Of a stretch of DNA of 45,930 nt, positions 7,344-15,288 are shown piece by piece. Made by a program: the position numbers and the translations under genes. Under the pieces are notes generated by a model, which searched no databases, was not told the origin of the DNA, and saw only the letters and a program-made list of their open reading frames with translations. The DNA is from Actinomycetota bacterium. GTDB lineage: Bacteria; Actinomycetota; Actinomycetes; Nanopelagicales; Nanopelagicaceae. The DNA is taken from the NCBI GenBank assembly GCA_026392765.1, contig JAPLBL010000028.1, positions 1 to 45,930 of the forward strand, given 5' to 3'. How positions within the stretch are numbered: the stretch's first letter is position 1; each line of letters begins with the position of its first letter.

Positions 7344-7388
7344 CCCAAAACATCCCCAAAAAGTTGAATTTTCTTAATATGTTTTGGG
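7344..7388. repeat. 10-bp inverted repeat near the right end of the element
   Basis: CCCAAAACAT (7344-7353) and ATGTTTTGGG (7379-7388) are exact reverse complements around a 25-base loop. They lie between the cargo gene stop and the rnpB terminator hairpin. They could be arm-type integrase or Xis sites, or a weak terminator for the cargo gene. The arms are seen; the role is open. Confidence 0.5.
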
Positions 7389-7401
7389 AAAAATTAACAA
7401 A

Positions 7402-7440
7402 GCTGCCACGCTCAATTTCGACATCCTTGAGCATGGCAGC
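7402..7440 (-). terminator. Intrinsic terminator for rnpB, supplied by the element
   Basis: The arms GCTGCCA-C-GCTCAA and TTGAGC-A-TGGCAGC pair over 13 bp with one mismatch around an 11-base loop. On the minus strand the hairpin is followed by TTTGTTAATTTTT, so it would terminate rnpB transcription about ten bases past the mature 3' end. Because it lies inside the att repeats, it belongs to the element rather than to the original locus. Confidence 0.75.
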
Positions 7441-7449
7441 GATGTAATT

Positions 7450-7470
7450 TAAGAAGAGTCGCCCTATAAG
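7450..7470. repeat. Attachment-site direct repeat, right copy (overlaps rnpB 3' end)
   Basis: Exact copy of 889-909. Read on the minus strand it is the last segment of RNase P RNA: CTTATAGGGCGACTCTTCTT, made of the conserved CTTAT and the 3' strand of helix P1. Crossover within it regenerates a complete rnpB. Confidence 0.92.
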
Positions 7471-7804
7471 CCGGATCCTGTAGTTCTTTCGAACCGATCA
7501 CCATCCATCTAGATCTGTAATTACTTACAGATTCAAGCAACCTACCCGATAGCTTGCGCGAGCAACGCACTATCTTCTTGGTCTTGCTTCAGGTGGGGTT
7601 TACATAGCTACATGTATTACTACATGCACTGGTGGTCTCTTACACCGCCGTTTCACCCTTACCAATATTGCTATTGGCGGTTTACTTTCTGTTGCACTAT
7701 TCCCGTGGATTGCTCCAGGTGGGCGTTACCCACCACCTTGCTCTGTGAAGTCCGGACTTTCCTCGGTGCATTGCTGCAACGCGGTGATCCGGGCGACTCT
7801 TCGT
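7451..7804 (-). ncRNA. rnpB: RNase P RNA, bacterial type A
   Basis: This is the catalytic RNA that removes 5' leaders from tRNA precursors. On the minus strand it shows the conserved GAGGAAAGTCCGGACTTC near the 5' end, GGTGGGTAACGCCCACCTGG, the conserved core ACAGAAAGTAAACCGCC, GTAAGGGTGAAACGGCGG, GCTCGCGCAAGC and the 3' segment GGATCCGGCTTATAGGG. The two ends form a perfect 12-bp P1 helix (GAAGAGTCGCCC with GGGCGACTCTTC), which sets the ends to within a few bases. The gene starts about 20 bases after the CBS gene stop on the same strand. The ORF at 7612 in the track is a chance reading frame inside it. Confidence 0.96.
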
Positions 7805-7823
7805 TGCCTAATGGTACGGGAAA

Positions 7824-8255
7824 TCAATTACCGCTTGTGACGTAATCCTTTAGGGCTTGACGCTCAGAATCGAGTTCGCTCATATGGTTCTTGACCACAT
7901 CACCAATGGAGACAATAGAGATTAGTGATCCTGCGGCATCAACTACCGGCACGTGGCGAATGCGTAGCTCAGTCATCATCTTCATCAGTTCGGCGATGGT
8001 GGAATCTGCTGTGCAGGTGTGAACATCAACAGTCATGATGTCTCGAACGTGCATGCCAATAAGTTGATCGAGTTTTCCAGGCATCGTGCGAACAACATCG
8101 CGTTCAGAGACGATTCCATCAATCTTCTTGCCATCACTGGATACGACCAGTGCGCCAACGTGATGTGAATTAAGGGAGTTGACTAAGTCATGAACACTGG
8201 CGCTGGCAGAGATAGTTTCAACGCGCTTGCCTGAAATGATTGCACTTACCTTCAT
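7824..8255 (-). CDS. Tandem CBS-domain protein
   Basis: This 143-residue protein consists of two CBS motifs (about residues 8-65 and 75-132): ASVHDLVNSLNSHHVGALVVSSDGKKIDGIVSERDVVR and DSTIAELMKMMTELRIRHVPVVDAAG. CBS pairs bind adenine nucleotides and usually sense energy state; stand-alone forms are common in actinobacteria and have no assigned partner here. The start at 8255 (MKVSAIISG) has a strong Shine-Dalgarno, GGAGGT five bases upstream, and is better than the 8273 start in the track. rnpB follows directly. Confidence 0.9.
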   Translation of the reverse strand: MKVSAIISGKRVETISASASVHDLVNSLNSHHVGALVVSSDGKKIDGIVSERDVVRTMPGKLDQLIGMHVRDIMTVDVHTCTADSTIAELMKMMTELRIRHVPVVDAAGSLISIVSIGDVVKNHMSELDSERQALKDYVTSGN

Positions 8256-8317
8256 CACTGACCTCCATCGCACTGTGGTGGCTTCATAGTGCTCTTAAGG
8301 CATTGCTAGCGCAAGGG

Positions 8318-9205
8318 TTAAGGCTGGGGCTTGTCCACATTTCTGGTGGCATAGAGGCTAGTAATAGCGGTGACGGTGAGCGTGGTGATAATGACACCCA
8401 GACTTAGCTCGAGAGAAATCTCTGGGACGTGGACGCCAAGGCTGTGTATGGCGTGAAGAACCATCTTGACTCCGATGAAGGCCAAGATAAATGCCAGACC
8501 TCGTGAGAGGTGAATCAAGCGATCCATCAGCCCTTGAAGCAGGAAGTAGAGCTGGCGAAGACCCATGAGCGCAAAGATATTTGCTGTGATGACAACGTAA
8601 CTGCTTGTAGTCAGTCCAAGAATTGCTGGAATTGAGTCAAGAGCAAAGATTAAGTCGGTAACACCGAGTGCGACAAGTGCTATCGCAAAGTTGCTAAACC
8701 CTCGCTTACGCAGGAATGTGACGAGCTTTGCTTCGTCATCTTCCACATTCTCTTTCTCATTGACCAGCTTGTATGCGGTAAAGATAAGGAAGGCGCCAAA
8801 GAAGAAGAAGACCCAGGTAAAGCGAGTGACTAATGCAACGCCTAGGAAGATCAGGATGACGCGTAGAACGATTGCAATCATGATTCCTAGAAGCAGTACG
8901 AGCTGCTGAGATTCCTTCTTAATTTTAAGTGTTGAAAGCAAGATGATGAATACAAAGAGATTATCAACAGAGAGTGAGTACTCAGTGAGCCAGCCTGCAA
9001 TGAACTCCTTGCGGTATTCAGCAGGTGCCCACTGAGGGAGCAGGTAACCAAATGCGATAGCTGCAACGACATAGAAGAGAGTCCAGCTCAGCGCTTCGCG
9101 CGGTGTGGTCTCCTTATTGCGGCGGACAACGGCAAGGATGAGGTCCAAGATAATGACTGTGCCAAGAACTCCTATGGTCACAAGCCACTCTGTTGATGAA
9201 ATCAT
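8318..9205 (-). CDS. TerC family integral membrane protein
   Basis: This 295-residue multi-spanning membrane protein has the TerC family hallmarks: the acidic membrane motifs EYSLSVDNLFVFIILL and VALGVTDLIFALDSIPAI. About seven to nine hydrophobic segments alternate with short loops. TerC/Alx-type proteins are linked to metal ion homeostasis, particularly manganese export, sometimes during secretion of metalloenzymes. The original tellurite link holds only for plasmid operons, which are absent here. The ATG at 9205 overlaps the stop of the RNase H gene by four bases (ATGA), so the two are probably cotranscribed. Confidence 0.92.
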   Translation of the reverse strand: MISSTEWLVTIGVLGTVIILDLILAVVRRNKETTPREALSWTLFYVVAAIAFGYLLPQWAPAEYRKEFIAGWLTEYSLSVDNLFVFIILLSTLKIKKESQQLVLLLGIMIAIVLRVILIFLGVALVTRFTWVFFFFGAFLIFTAYKLVNEKENVEDDEAKLVTFLRKRGFSNFAIALVALGVTDLIFALDSIPAILGLTTSSYVVITANIFALMGLRQLYFLLQGLMDRLIHLSRGLAFILAFIGVKMVLHAIHSLGVHVPEISLELSLGVIITTLTVTAITSLYATRNVDKPQP

Positions 9206-10284
9206 CGTAGATGTCCTCTTTCGTTAAATGATCGCAGGGCGCGAAGGCCATCAGAGGGCCAGATAGAGATAGAGGATAGCGAACACGGTGTGACATCCAT
9301 ATGAAAGACCGCATCACTAGGGCCATCTACTGCAATTTTGGCTGCAGTTTTAATCACACCGTTATGCGTAACAACGATAATTTTCTTTCCTGGGTACTGA
9401 GCAACAAGCTTCTCAAGTGCCTCTTCAATGCGGATTGAGGCTTCATCGTATGACTCTCCCCCAGGAGGGGCATAGGAAGATGAGTTAAGCCATGCTTGAT
9501 ATGCATCTGGCTCTTGCTCTCTCACCTCTTCAATAGCTTTTCCATCCCATGAACCGAATGAGAGTTCAAACCACACTTCATCAAAGATGATCTCAAGACC
9601 TGTGGTTCGTGAAATCGCTTCAGCTGTTTGGCGCGTGCGATTAAGAGGCGATGCAATGAGCACTTCAGCACCTAACTTTGCACACTCTGCAGCAACAAGA
9701 TCTGCTTGATCAAGGCCTTCCTGCATCAGCTCTGGATCAAGGGAGCCTGTGCCTGAAAACTTTCGCTGTGGAGTCAGAACTGTTTCACCGTGACGCACGA
9801 AGTAGATAAAGGTAGGAATCTCAGTGCTACGAAGGCGATCTGTCAGAAAGTTCTGCTGGATTACTGCAATGGGCTTATGAGCGCTGCCGCCATCGAGTGC
9901 CTTATTGGCAAGGCGATCTGCATGTGAGTTCTCATCGCGGGGAATCCAGGAATAGGTAACAAGGGCAGCAGGATGTGCATCACGACATTGCTTAGCAAGG
10001 TTGCGCATATCTGCATGCTTTATCTGCCAGCGCCCTGACATCTGCTCCACCACAAGCTTTGAATCCATCGCCACTTCAACAGTTGCCTGGGCATCTAAAG
10101 TGTTGATATGTGAAAGGCCTGCAAGGAGGCCGTTATATTCAGCAACGTTATTGGTGGCAACTCCTATGACATCAAAGAGTTCCGCAACGATCTTTCCCCC
10201 TTCTGTAACAACGGCGCCATAGCCTGCAGGACCAGGATTACCGCGTGAGCCGCCATCGGCTGTGAGTTTGAAGTGACGTGCCAC
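9202..10284 (-). CDS. Bifunctional RNase H / histidine phosphatase protein
   Basis: Residues 1-135 are an RNase H type I domain: TADGGSRGNPGPAGYG, VAEYNGLLAGL, MDSKLVVEQM and NSHADRLANKAL carry the DEDD metal ligands. Residues 160-360 are a phosphoglycerate-mutase-like histidine phosphatase with the RHG motif (YFVRHGETVLTPQRKF) and the second His in VVTHNGVIK. The same fusion is Rv2228c of M. tuberculosis, where the phosphatase half resembles CobC (alpha-ribazole phosphatase). It starts at a GTG that overlaps the upstream stop (TAGTG). The neighbour at 10284 is the usual partner (Rv2229c-like). Confidence 0.93.
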   Translation of the reverse strand: MARHFKLTADGGSRGNPGPAGYGAVVTEGGKIVAELFDVIGVATNNVAEYNGLLAGLSHINTLDAQATVEVAMDSKLVVEQMSGRWQIKHADMRNLAKQCRDAHPAALVTYSWIPRDENSHADRLANKALDGGSAHKPIAVIQQNFLTDRLRSTEIPTFIYFVRHGETVLTPQRKFSGTGSLDPELMQEGLDQADLVAAECAKLGAEVLIASPLNRTRQTAEAISRTTGLEIIFDEVWFELSFGSWDGKAIEEVREQEPDAYQAWLNSSSYAPPGGESYDEASIRIEEALEKLVAQYPGKKIIVVTHNGVIKTAAKIAVDGPSDAVFHMDVTPCSLSSISIWPSDGLRALRSFNERGHLR

Positions 10285-11012
10285 TACTTATCACGTACCA
10301 ATATGCAGCGACATTCCTCGCAGCGAACGACTTCATCCTGGGCAAGACCTGCAATACGTTGAAGTTCAATGGTGTTGAGTGTGAGGTTGCAGCCTTTGCA
10401 TTGATTACCAGCGAGTGCGGCAGCGCCAATTCCATTGCTTCCTGCGCGAATTTTCTCGTAGAGTGCAAGGAACTCAGCGCTGACAGAATGTGTCGTCGCC
10501 TTACGGTCAGTCTCAATACCTTCAAGTTCTGTGTGGATAGCAGCAAGAGCGTTCTCTTTACGGATATTCAGATCTGCTAAAACCATACCTAGTTCATTTT
10601 CTTCTTGAGAAAGTGTTGCGATGCGATCCTTAATTCCATCAACGCGCATCATGATTTCAAGTTCAACTTCTTCTAGCTCTGAGCGGCGTGCACCGAGTGT
10701 GCCAAGCTCATGCTGAGTCTGCTCCAGCTCTTTGGGAGTGCCCGTTCCTGAGGCTAAGCGCTTCTCATCGCGTTCAATGCGGGTAACAATCTGTTCCACA
10801 TCGCCTTCAGCACGTGCAAGCTCACGCTTAACATCACTGAGCTCAGTCTCTGCAGCAATACGCAGGTCTCGAACATTGTTTGACTTGATGGTCGTTGATG
10901 CAATCTCAGCAAGTTCAGGAAGGTTGGCTGCCTTATTCTTCAAGGTCGACATCTGGTGATCGAATTTCTGGATATCCAAAATCGATCTCTGGTCACTCTC
11001 GCTTGCCTTCAC
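10284..11012 (-). CDS. Coiled-coil protein with C4 zinc ribbon (Rv2229c-like)
   Basis: The 242 residues are mostly a long alpha-helical coiled coil (about 20-180) that ends in a C4 zinc ribbon: NQCKGCNLTL...VVRCEECRCILVRD. Proteins of this family are conserved in actinobacteria next to the RNase H/phosphatase gene. Their function is not established; a nucleic-acid-binding role is only suggested by the ribbon. The GTG start at 11012 has an upstream AAGG. The stop overlaps the downstream GTG start. Confidence 0.87.
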   Translation of the reverse strand: MKASESDQRSILDIQKFDHQMSTLKNKAANLPELAEIASTTIKSNNVRDLRIAAETELSDVKRELARAEGDVEQIVTRIERDEKRLASGTGTPKELEQTQHELGTLGARRSELEEVELEIMMRVDGIKDRIATLSQEENELGMVLADLNIRKENALAAIHTELEGIETDRKATTHSVSAEFLALYEKIRAGSNGIGAAALAGNQCKGCNLTLNTIELQRIAGLAQDEVVRCEECRCILVRDK

Positions 11013-11029
11013 AGCGTTACCTTACTTCA

Positions 11030-11404
11030 TTACTTAACGGTGAATGTGTAGCTTCCTGCGACCACATGACCATCTGCTGATACAACTCGGTATTTCACCG
11101 TGTACTTACCTGGGCTCAGCGGAGCCTTGAGAGCGCTGGAGATTTTTGCCCCCAAGATAGTGGTGCTGCCAACGCTGACTTTCTTTCCACGGCTATCGGA
11201 GACAAGAATCGAATTGGGATTCTTTCCCTTAATGACCAAGATATCTTCACCAAAGTGCATAGTGACCTTATTGGTTGTCTTTGCAACTACAGCACCCTTT
11301 GCGGGAACAGTGCTTTCAAGAGCTGCATGGGCTTGAGCCACAGGTGAATTAAGAATTGGAAGAAAGAACAGTGCACTTACAACGAGCGAGATTCTTATCT
11401 TCAT
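11030..11404 (-). CDS. CopC-domain secreted protein
   Basis: The ORF in the track starts at 11485, but that would run through tRNA-Val. The ATG at 11404 gives 124 residues beginning with a signal peptide (MKIRISLVVSALFFLPILN...VAQA) directly followed by HAALESTVPAKGAVV, where the N-terminal His after cleavage is a classical copper ligand of CopC. The C-terminal half (KYTVKYRVVSADGHVVAGSYTFTV) is the CopC beta sandwich with its conserved SADGH motif. No CopD or YcnJ-like membrane partner lies beside it. A role in periplasmic copper binding is likely; substrate and partner are inferred. Confidence 0.9.
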   Translation of the reverse strand: MKIRISLVVSALFFLPILNSPVAQAHAALESTVPAKGAVVAKTTNKVTMHFGEDILVIKGKNPNSILVSDSRGKKVSVGSTTILGAKISSALKAPLSPGKYTVKYRVVSADGHVVAGSYTFTVK

Positions 11405-11455
11405 GTCGTGATTGTTGCACGCAATTGAAGAAGGGATTTTCCTATAAAGACTGTG

Positions 11456-11527
11456 TGGGCGGCGAGGGTTTCGAACCCCCGACATCCTCGGTGTAAACGA
11501 GGCGCTCTACCACTGAGCTAGCCACCC
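11456..11527 (-). tRNA. tRNA-Val (anticodon TAC)
   Basis: On the minus strand the sequence folds into a complete cloverleaf: acceptor GGGTGGC/GCCGCCC with one G-T pair, D arm GCTC-AGTGGTA-GAGC, anticodon stem CCTCG/CGAGG with loop TTTACAC, and T arm with TTCGAAC. The anticodon TAC reads GTA/GTG valine codons. CCA is not encoded. Upstream on the minus strand, TAGTAT (plus 11548-11553) is a possible -10 element. Confidence 0.97.
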
Positions 11528-11598
11528 GGCTATGTACTGCTCGCGAATACTACTTTATATAAGCGAAAGTACGAAAATCGTGCGTGAAGTATGCGTGG

Positions 11599-12057
11599 TT
11601 AGAGCGCTGCAATAGCGCTCTTGTAATCACCATTGTTACGAGCATCGCCAAGGCCATTAACTACAGTCCAACGGATGATGCCCTCTTTATCAATGATGAA
11701 TGTGCCGCGCAATGCGCAACCAAGATCTGCATTGAAGATTCCATATGCCTGTGCTGCAGCGCCATGAGGCCAGAAATCTGCAAGTACTGGGAACTTATAT
11801 CCCTCTTGCTCAGCGAAAATCTTCTGTGTAAATGGAGAGTCACATGAGATTGCAAGAACTTGAACGTTATCGTTTTGAAATGCTGCAAGGTCATCGCGGA
11901 TTGCGCAGAGTTCACCAGTGCATGTGCCTGTGAATGCAAAGGGGATAAAGAGAACGACTACGTTCTTCTCTCCCTTAAAGGATGAGAGCTTTACTAGTTC
12001 TCCATATTGATTCTTTAATTCGAAATCTGGTGCGGCTTGGCCAATTGTCAGAGTCAT
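11599..12057 (-). CDS. ahpE: Peroxiredoxin, AhpE-like (one-Cys type)
   Basis: The 152-residue thioredoxin-fold peroxidase reduces hydroperoxides. The peroxidatic cysteine is C46 in PFAFTGTCTGELC, matching the P-x-x-F-T-x-x-C motif of AhpE. A later Cys (C51) and the motif GCALRGTFIIDKEG are also present, so a two-cysteine mechanism cannot be excluded. It lies next to DUF3052 and aceE, the same arrangement as ahpE (Rv2238c) in mycobacteria, which supports the name. Confidence 0.9.
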   Translation of the reverse strand: MTLTIGQAAPDFELKNQYGELVKLSSFKGEKNVVVLFIPFAFTGTCTGELCAIRDDLAAFQNDNVQVLAISCDSPFTQKIFAEQEGYKFPVLADFWPHGAAAQAYGIFNADLGCALRGTFIIDKEGIIRWTVVNGLGDARNNGDYKSAIAAL

Positions 12058-12066
12058 TGCGCGAAT

Positions 12067-12447
12067 CTATCGCTTGCCCGCCTTACGTGCCACTAGACGC
12101 GTTGCAGTCCAATCCTGCGCAACAACGAGTGTGGATGTTTGGCTCAGCCCACATGTTGGAGCTGCATCTTGGATATCACTGGGTTCAACATGGCCATCGC
12201 GGCCAACCTTGGGAGTTAGAACCCAGATAGGTCCGGTCTCAGATAGATATGCCATGGCATCCATTAATTCATCGACGAGATCACCATCGCCATCGCGGAA
12301 CCAGAGCAAGACAGCATCCACAACTTCATTGGTGGAATTTTCATGAAAATCAGTTGCAACTATCTTCTTAATCTCAGTGCGCAGAGCATCATCACAATCG
12401 GCTCCATAGCCGATTTCAAGGATGAGCTCTCCTTTAGCAAAACCCAT
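12067..12447 (-). CDS. DUF3052 family protein
   Basis: The track ORF starts at 12600 inside the aceE region. The family-like start is ATG 12447, giving MGFAKGELILEIGYGADCDDALR and 126 residues. DUF3052 proteins are small actinobacterial proteins of unknown function that start with this kind of phrase and contain an LLWFRDGDGDLVDELMDA segment, seen here. The position between ahpE and aceE matches Rv2239c. No clear Shine-Dalgarno is seen, so the message may be leaderless; a GTG at 12459 is an alternative start. The gap to aceE (12448-12558) must hold both divergent promoters. Confidence 0.82.
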   Translation of the reverse strand: MGFAKGELILEIGYGADCDDALRTEIKKIVATDFHENSTNEVVDAVLLWFRDGDGDLVDELMDAMAYLSETGPIWVLTPKVGRDGHVEPSDIQDAAPTCGLSQTSTLVVAQDWTATRLVARKAGKR

Positions 12448-12558
12448 GCGTATTGCCACGGGATAAGTCCAACGGATGAGACCGATATTTACAAGGGTTT
12501 TGGCGCCCTCACAGCCGATTTTTTTGCGCTCATCCCCCTTTGACGGAAGAATACGGCC

Positions 12559-15279
12559 ATGACCGAATTTGCCGGATCGCCAGATCAGATAATCGACCAA
12601 TTAGTAGATACAGATCCTGCTGAAACAGCTGAATGGCAAGCCTCTTTTGATGCAGCACTGAATGCTGCTGGCCCAGTTCGCGCGCGTTACCTAATGCTCC
12701 AACTTCTCAAGCGAGCACATGAGAAGAAGATTGGTCTTCCTGACCTTCGCACAACCGATTACATCAACACAATTTCTCCAGAGAATGAACCAGATTTTCC
12801 AGGAGACGAAGATATTGAGCGCCGTATTCGCGCAGCTGTTCGTTGGAACGCAGCAATCTTGGTGCACCGTGCTCAGCGTCCGGGAATTGGCGTAGGAGGA
12901 CACATCTCTACATACGCATCTTCTGCTGCGCTCTATGAAGTTGGTTTTAACCACTTCTTCCGCGGACAAGACCACCCAGGTGGCGGAGATCAAATCTTCT
13001 TCCAAGGTCACGCATCTCCTGGAATGTATTCACGTGCATTTCTTGAAGGTCGCTTTAGTGAGAACCAGCTTGATGGATTCCGCCAAGAACTTTCACATGA
13101 AGGTGGCGGTCTATCGTCATACCCACATCCACGTTTGATGCCGGACTTCTGGCAATTCCCAACGGTCTCTATGGGTATTGGGCCAATCAATGCAATTTAT
13201 CAAGCGCGCTTTAACCGCTACTTACATAACCGTGGCATCAAGGACACCAGCGATCAGAACGTCTGGGCATTCCTAGGCGATGGTGAAATGGATGAGGTCG
13301 ACACACTCGGTGCTATTGGCTTGGCATCGCGCGAGAAGCTCGACAACCTCACCTTCGTTGTGAACTGTAATTTGCAGCGTCTTGATGGCCCTGTGCGCGG
13401 TAATGGCAAGATTATTCAAGAGCTTGAATCAATCTTCGGTGGAGCTGGATGGAATGTCATCAAGGTTGTGTGGGGTCGTGGATGGGATCCACTCCTTGCA
13501 CAAGACCGCGAAGGCGCACTCGTTAACATCATGAACACCACACTCGATGGTGATTACCAGACATTTAAGGCTGAAAGTGGCGCATTTGTTCGCGAACACT
13601 TCTTCAACCGTGATCCACGCACTGCAGCGATGGTCTCTAACTATTCAGATGATCAGATTTGGAACCTAAAGCGCGGTGGCCATGACTATCGCAAACTCTT
13701 TGCTGCATACACAGCTGCAACAGAGAAGAATGGTCGCCCAACAGTAATTCTGGCAAAGACAGTCAAGGGCTGGACACTTGGTTCCCACTTCGAGGGACGT
13801 AACTCAACGCACCAGATGAAGAAGATGACTCTTGAAGACATCATCGAATTCCGCGATCGCCTTGAAATTCCATTGCCAGATAGCGCTTTGGATAAGTACA
13901 CACCTTCTTACTACAAGCTTCCGGCAGATTCTCCTGAGATGAAGTACTTGGAAGAACGTCGTCGCGAACTCGGTGGCTCTATCCCAACTCGTCGCAAGGT
14001 CTCTCGCCCACTTCAACAGCCTGCTGATGAGGCATATGAATCAGTGCGTCGTGGTTCAGGACAACAAGAAGTGGCAACAACGATGGCTTTTGTCCGTATG
14101 TTGAAGGACCTCATTAAGGACCCAGGACTTGGCAGCCGCCTTGTTCCGATCATCCCTGATGAAGCCCGCACATTTGGACTTGATTCACTATTTCCAACTT
14201 TGAAGATCTACTCACCACATGGTCAGCAATACATGGCAGTCGACCGTGAATTGATGTTGTCCTATAAAGAATCAACATCGGGTGTCATCCTTCACGAGGG
14301 TATTAATGAAGCAGGATCTGTTGCTTCATTTACCGCTGTGGGCTCTTCTTACTCAACTCATAACGAACCAATGATTCCTATCTACATCTTCTACTCCATG
14401 TTTGGATTCCAGCGCACAGGAGATGCCTTCTGGGCAGCTGCTGACCAGTTAGTTCGTGGATTCGTTTTCGGTGCAACAGCAGGTCGCACAACTCTTAACG
14501 GTGAAGGCCTGCAGCATGAAGATGGCCATTCACACCTACTTGCAGCAACGAACCCAGCAGTTGTCTCCTATGACCCAGCGTTTGCCTATGAAGTCGGACA
14601 TATCTTTAAAGATGGTCTGCGCCGTATGTATGGAGAAGATAGCGAGAACATTTATTACTACATGACTGTTTATAACGAGCCATATATGCAACCTGCTGAA
14701 CCAGATAATTTAGATCTCGAAGGTCTGCTTAAGGGAATTTATCTCTATGCAGGTGCTTCAAAGCAGCGCAAGAAGAATGCGCAGCTCTTGGCATCCGGTG
14801 TTGGTGTTAACTGGGCTCTTAAGGCACAGAAGCTCCTTGCCGAAGATTGGGGCGTTGCAGCCTCCGTCTGGTCTGTTACTTCTTGGAATGAGCTACGTCG
14901 TGATGGTCTAGAAGTAGATCGCCATAACATGCTTAATCCCAAGGATAAGAAGAGCGCATATGTCTATGACAAGCTCAAGGGAACGCATGGACCTGTCATT
15001 GCAGTCTCTGACTTCATGCGCGCTGTCCAAGATCAAATTTCACCTTGGGTGCCAAATGCATTCCATTCACTGGGAACAGATGGCTTTGGTTTATCTGATA
15101 CTCGAGGTGCTCTTCGTCGCCACTTCAAGGTCGATGCAGAGTCAATCGTGGTTGCAACTTTGGCTGAACTTGCTAAGGCAGGAGAAGTAAAGGAATCTGT
15201 GGTTCAAGAAGCTATCGATAAGTACCGCATCTTCGATGTGCGCTCAGCAGATGCTGGCAACACCGAAGGTTCTGGCTGA
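12559..15279 (+). CDS. aceE: Pyruvate dehydrogenase E1 component, homodimeric type
   Basis: This 906-residue thiamine-diphosphate enzyme decarboxylates pyruvate and acetylates the lipoyl group of E2, linking glycolysis to the TCA cycle. The cofactor motif is [14 protein letters not shown]...VVNCNLQ, and [11 protein letters not shown] and [19 protein letters not shown] are typical of the E. coli-type AceE. Length is close to the usual 890-930 residues. Actinobacteria use this E1 in a mixed PDH/ODH complex; no E2 or E3 gene lies nearby. The ATG at 12559 is divergent from DUF3052. Confidence 0.97.
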   Translation: MTEFAGSPDQIIDQLVDTDPAETAEWQASFDAALNAAGPVRARYLMLQLLKRAHEKKIGLPDLRTTDYINTISPENEPDFPGDEDIERRIRAAVRWNAAILVHRAQRPGIGVGGHISTYASSAALYEVGFNHFFRGQDHPGGGDQIFFQGHASPGMYSRAFLEGRFSENQLDGFRQELSHEGGGLSSYPHPRLMPDFWQFPTVSMGIGPINAIYQARFNRYLHNRGIKDTSDQNVWAFLGDGEMDEVDTLGAIGLASREKLDNLTFVVNCNLQRLDGPVRGNGKIIQELESIFGGAGWNVIKVVWGRGWDPLLAQDREGALVNIMNTTLDGDYQTFKAESGAFVREHFFNRDPRTAAMVSNYSDDQIWNLKRGGHDYRKLFAAYTAATEKNGRPTVILAKTVKGWTLGSHFEGRNSTHQMKKMTLEDIIEFRDRLEIPLPDSALDKYTPSYYKLPADSPEMKYLEERRRELGGSIPTRRKVSRPLQQPADEAYESVRRGSGQQEVATTMAFVRMLKDLIKDPGLGSRLVPIIPDEARTFGLDSLFPTLKIYSPHGQQYMAVDRELMLSYKESTSGVILHEGINEAGSVASFTAVGSSYSTHNEPMIPIYIFYSMFGFQRTGDAFWAAADQLVRGFVFGATAGRTTLNGEGLQHEDGHSHLLAATNPAVVSYDPAFAYEVGHIFKDGLRRMYGEDSENIYYYMTVYNEPYMQPAEPDNLDLEGLLKGIYLYAGASKQRKKNAQLLASGVGVNWALKAQKLLAEDWGVAASVWSVTSWNELRRDGLEVDRHNMLNPKDKKSAYVYDKLKGTHGPVIAVSDFMRAVQDQISPWVPNAFHSLGTDGFGLSDTRGALRRHFKVDAESIVVATLAELAKAGEVKESVVQEAIDKYRIFDVRSADAGNTEGSG

Positions 15280-15288
15280 TCTACCTTC

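Larger units (their letters stand above)
889..7470. mobile_element. Integrative element inserted at the 3' end of rnpB (about 6.6 kb)
   Basis: Two perfect 21-bp direct repeats (889-909 and 7450-7470) bracket a segment with an integrase next to one end, excisionase-like HTH proteins, a replication-initiator-like protein and a single large cargo gene. Deleting one repeat and everything between would leave tetR and rnpB convergent and sharing the 21 bp. The layout int, regulator, xis, rep resembles a very small actinomycete integrative element (pSAM2-like). No FtsK-type transfer protein or other mobility gene is visible. It is therefore more likely a non-self-transmissible satellite, a mobilisable element or a degraded form. 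Boundaries are read directly; mobility is inferred. Confidence 0.87.

Noticed and set aside
7612-7845. 77-codon ORF on the plus strand
   Set aside because: It lies mostly within, and antisense to, RNase P RNA.
8318-9205. Tellurite-resistance label for TerC
   Set aside because: None of the other ter genes is nearby; the family is better linked to metal homeostasis.
11405-11485. N-terminal extension of the CopC ORF
   Set aside because: It would translate through tRNA-Val and precedes an obvious signal peptide starting at 11404.
12448-12600. N-terminal extension of the DUF3052 ORF
   Set aside because: It overlaps the divergent aceE start, and family-like sequence begins at 12447.
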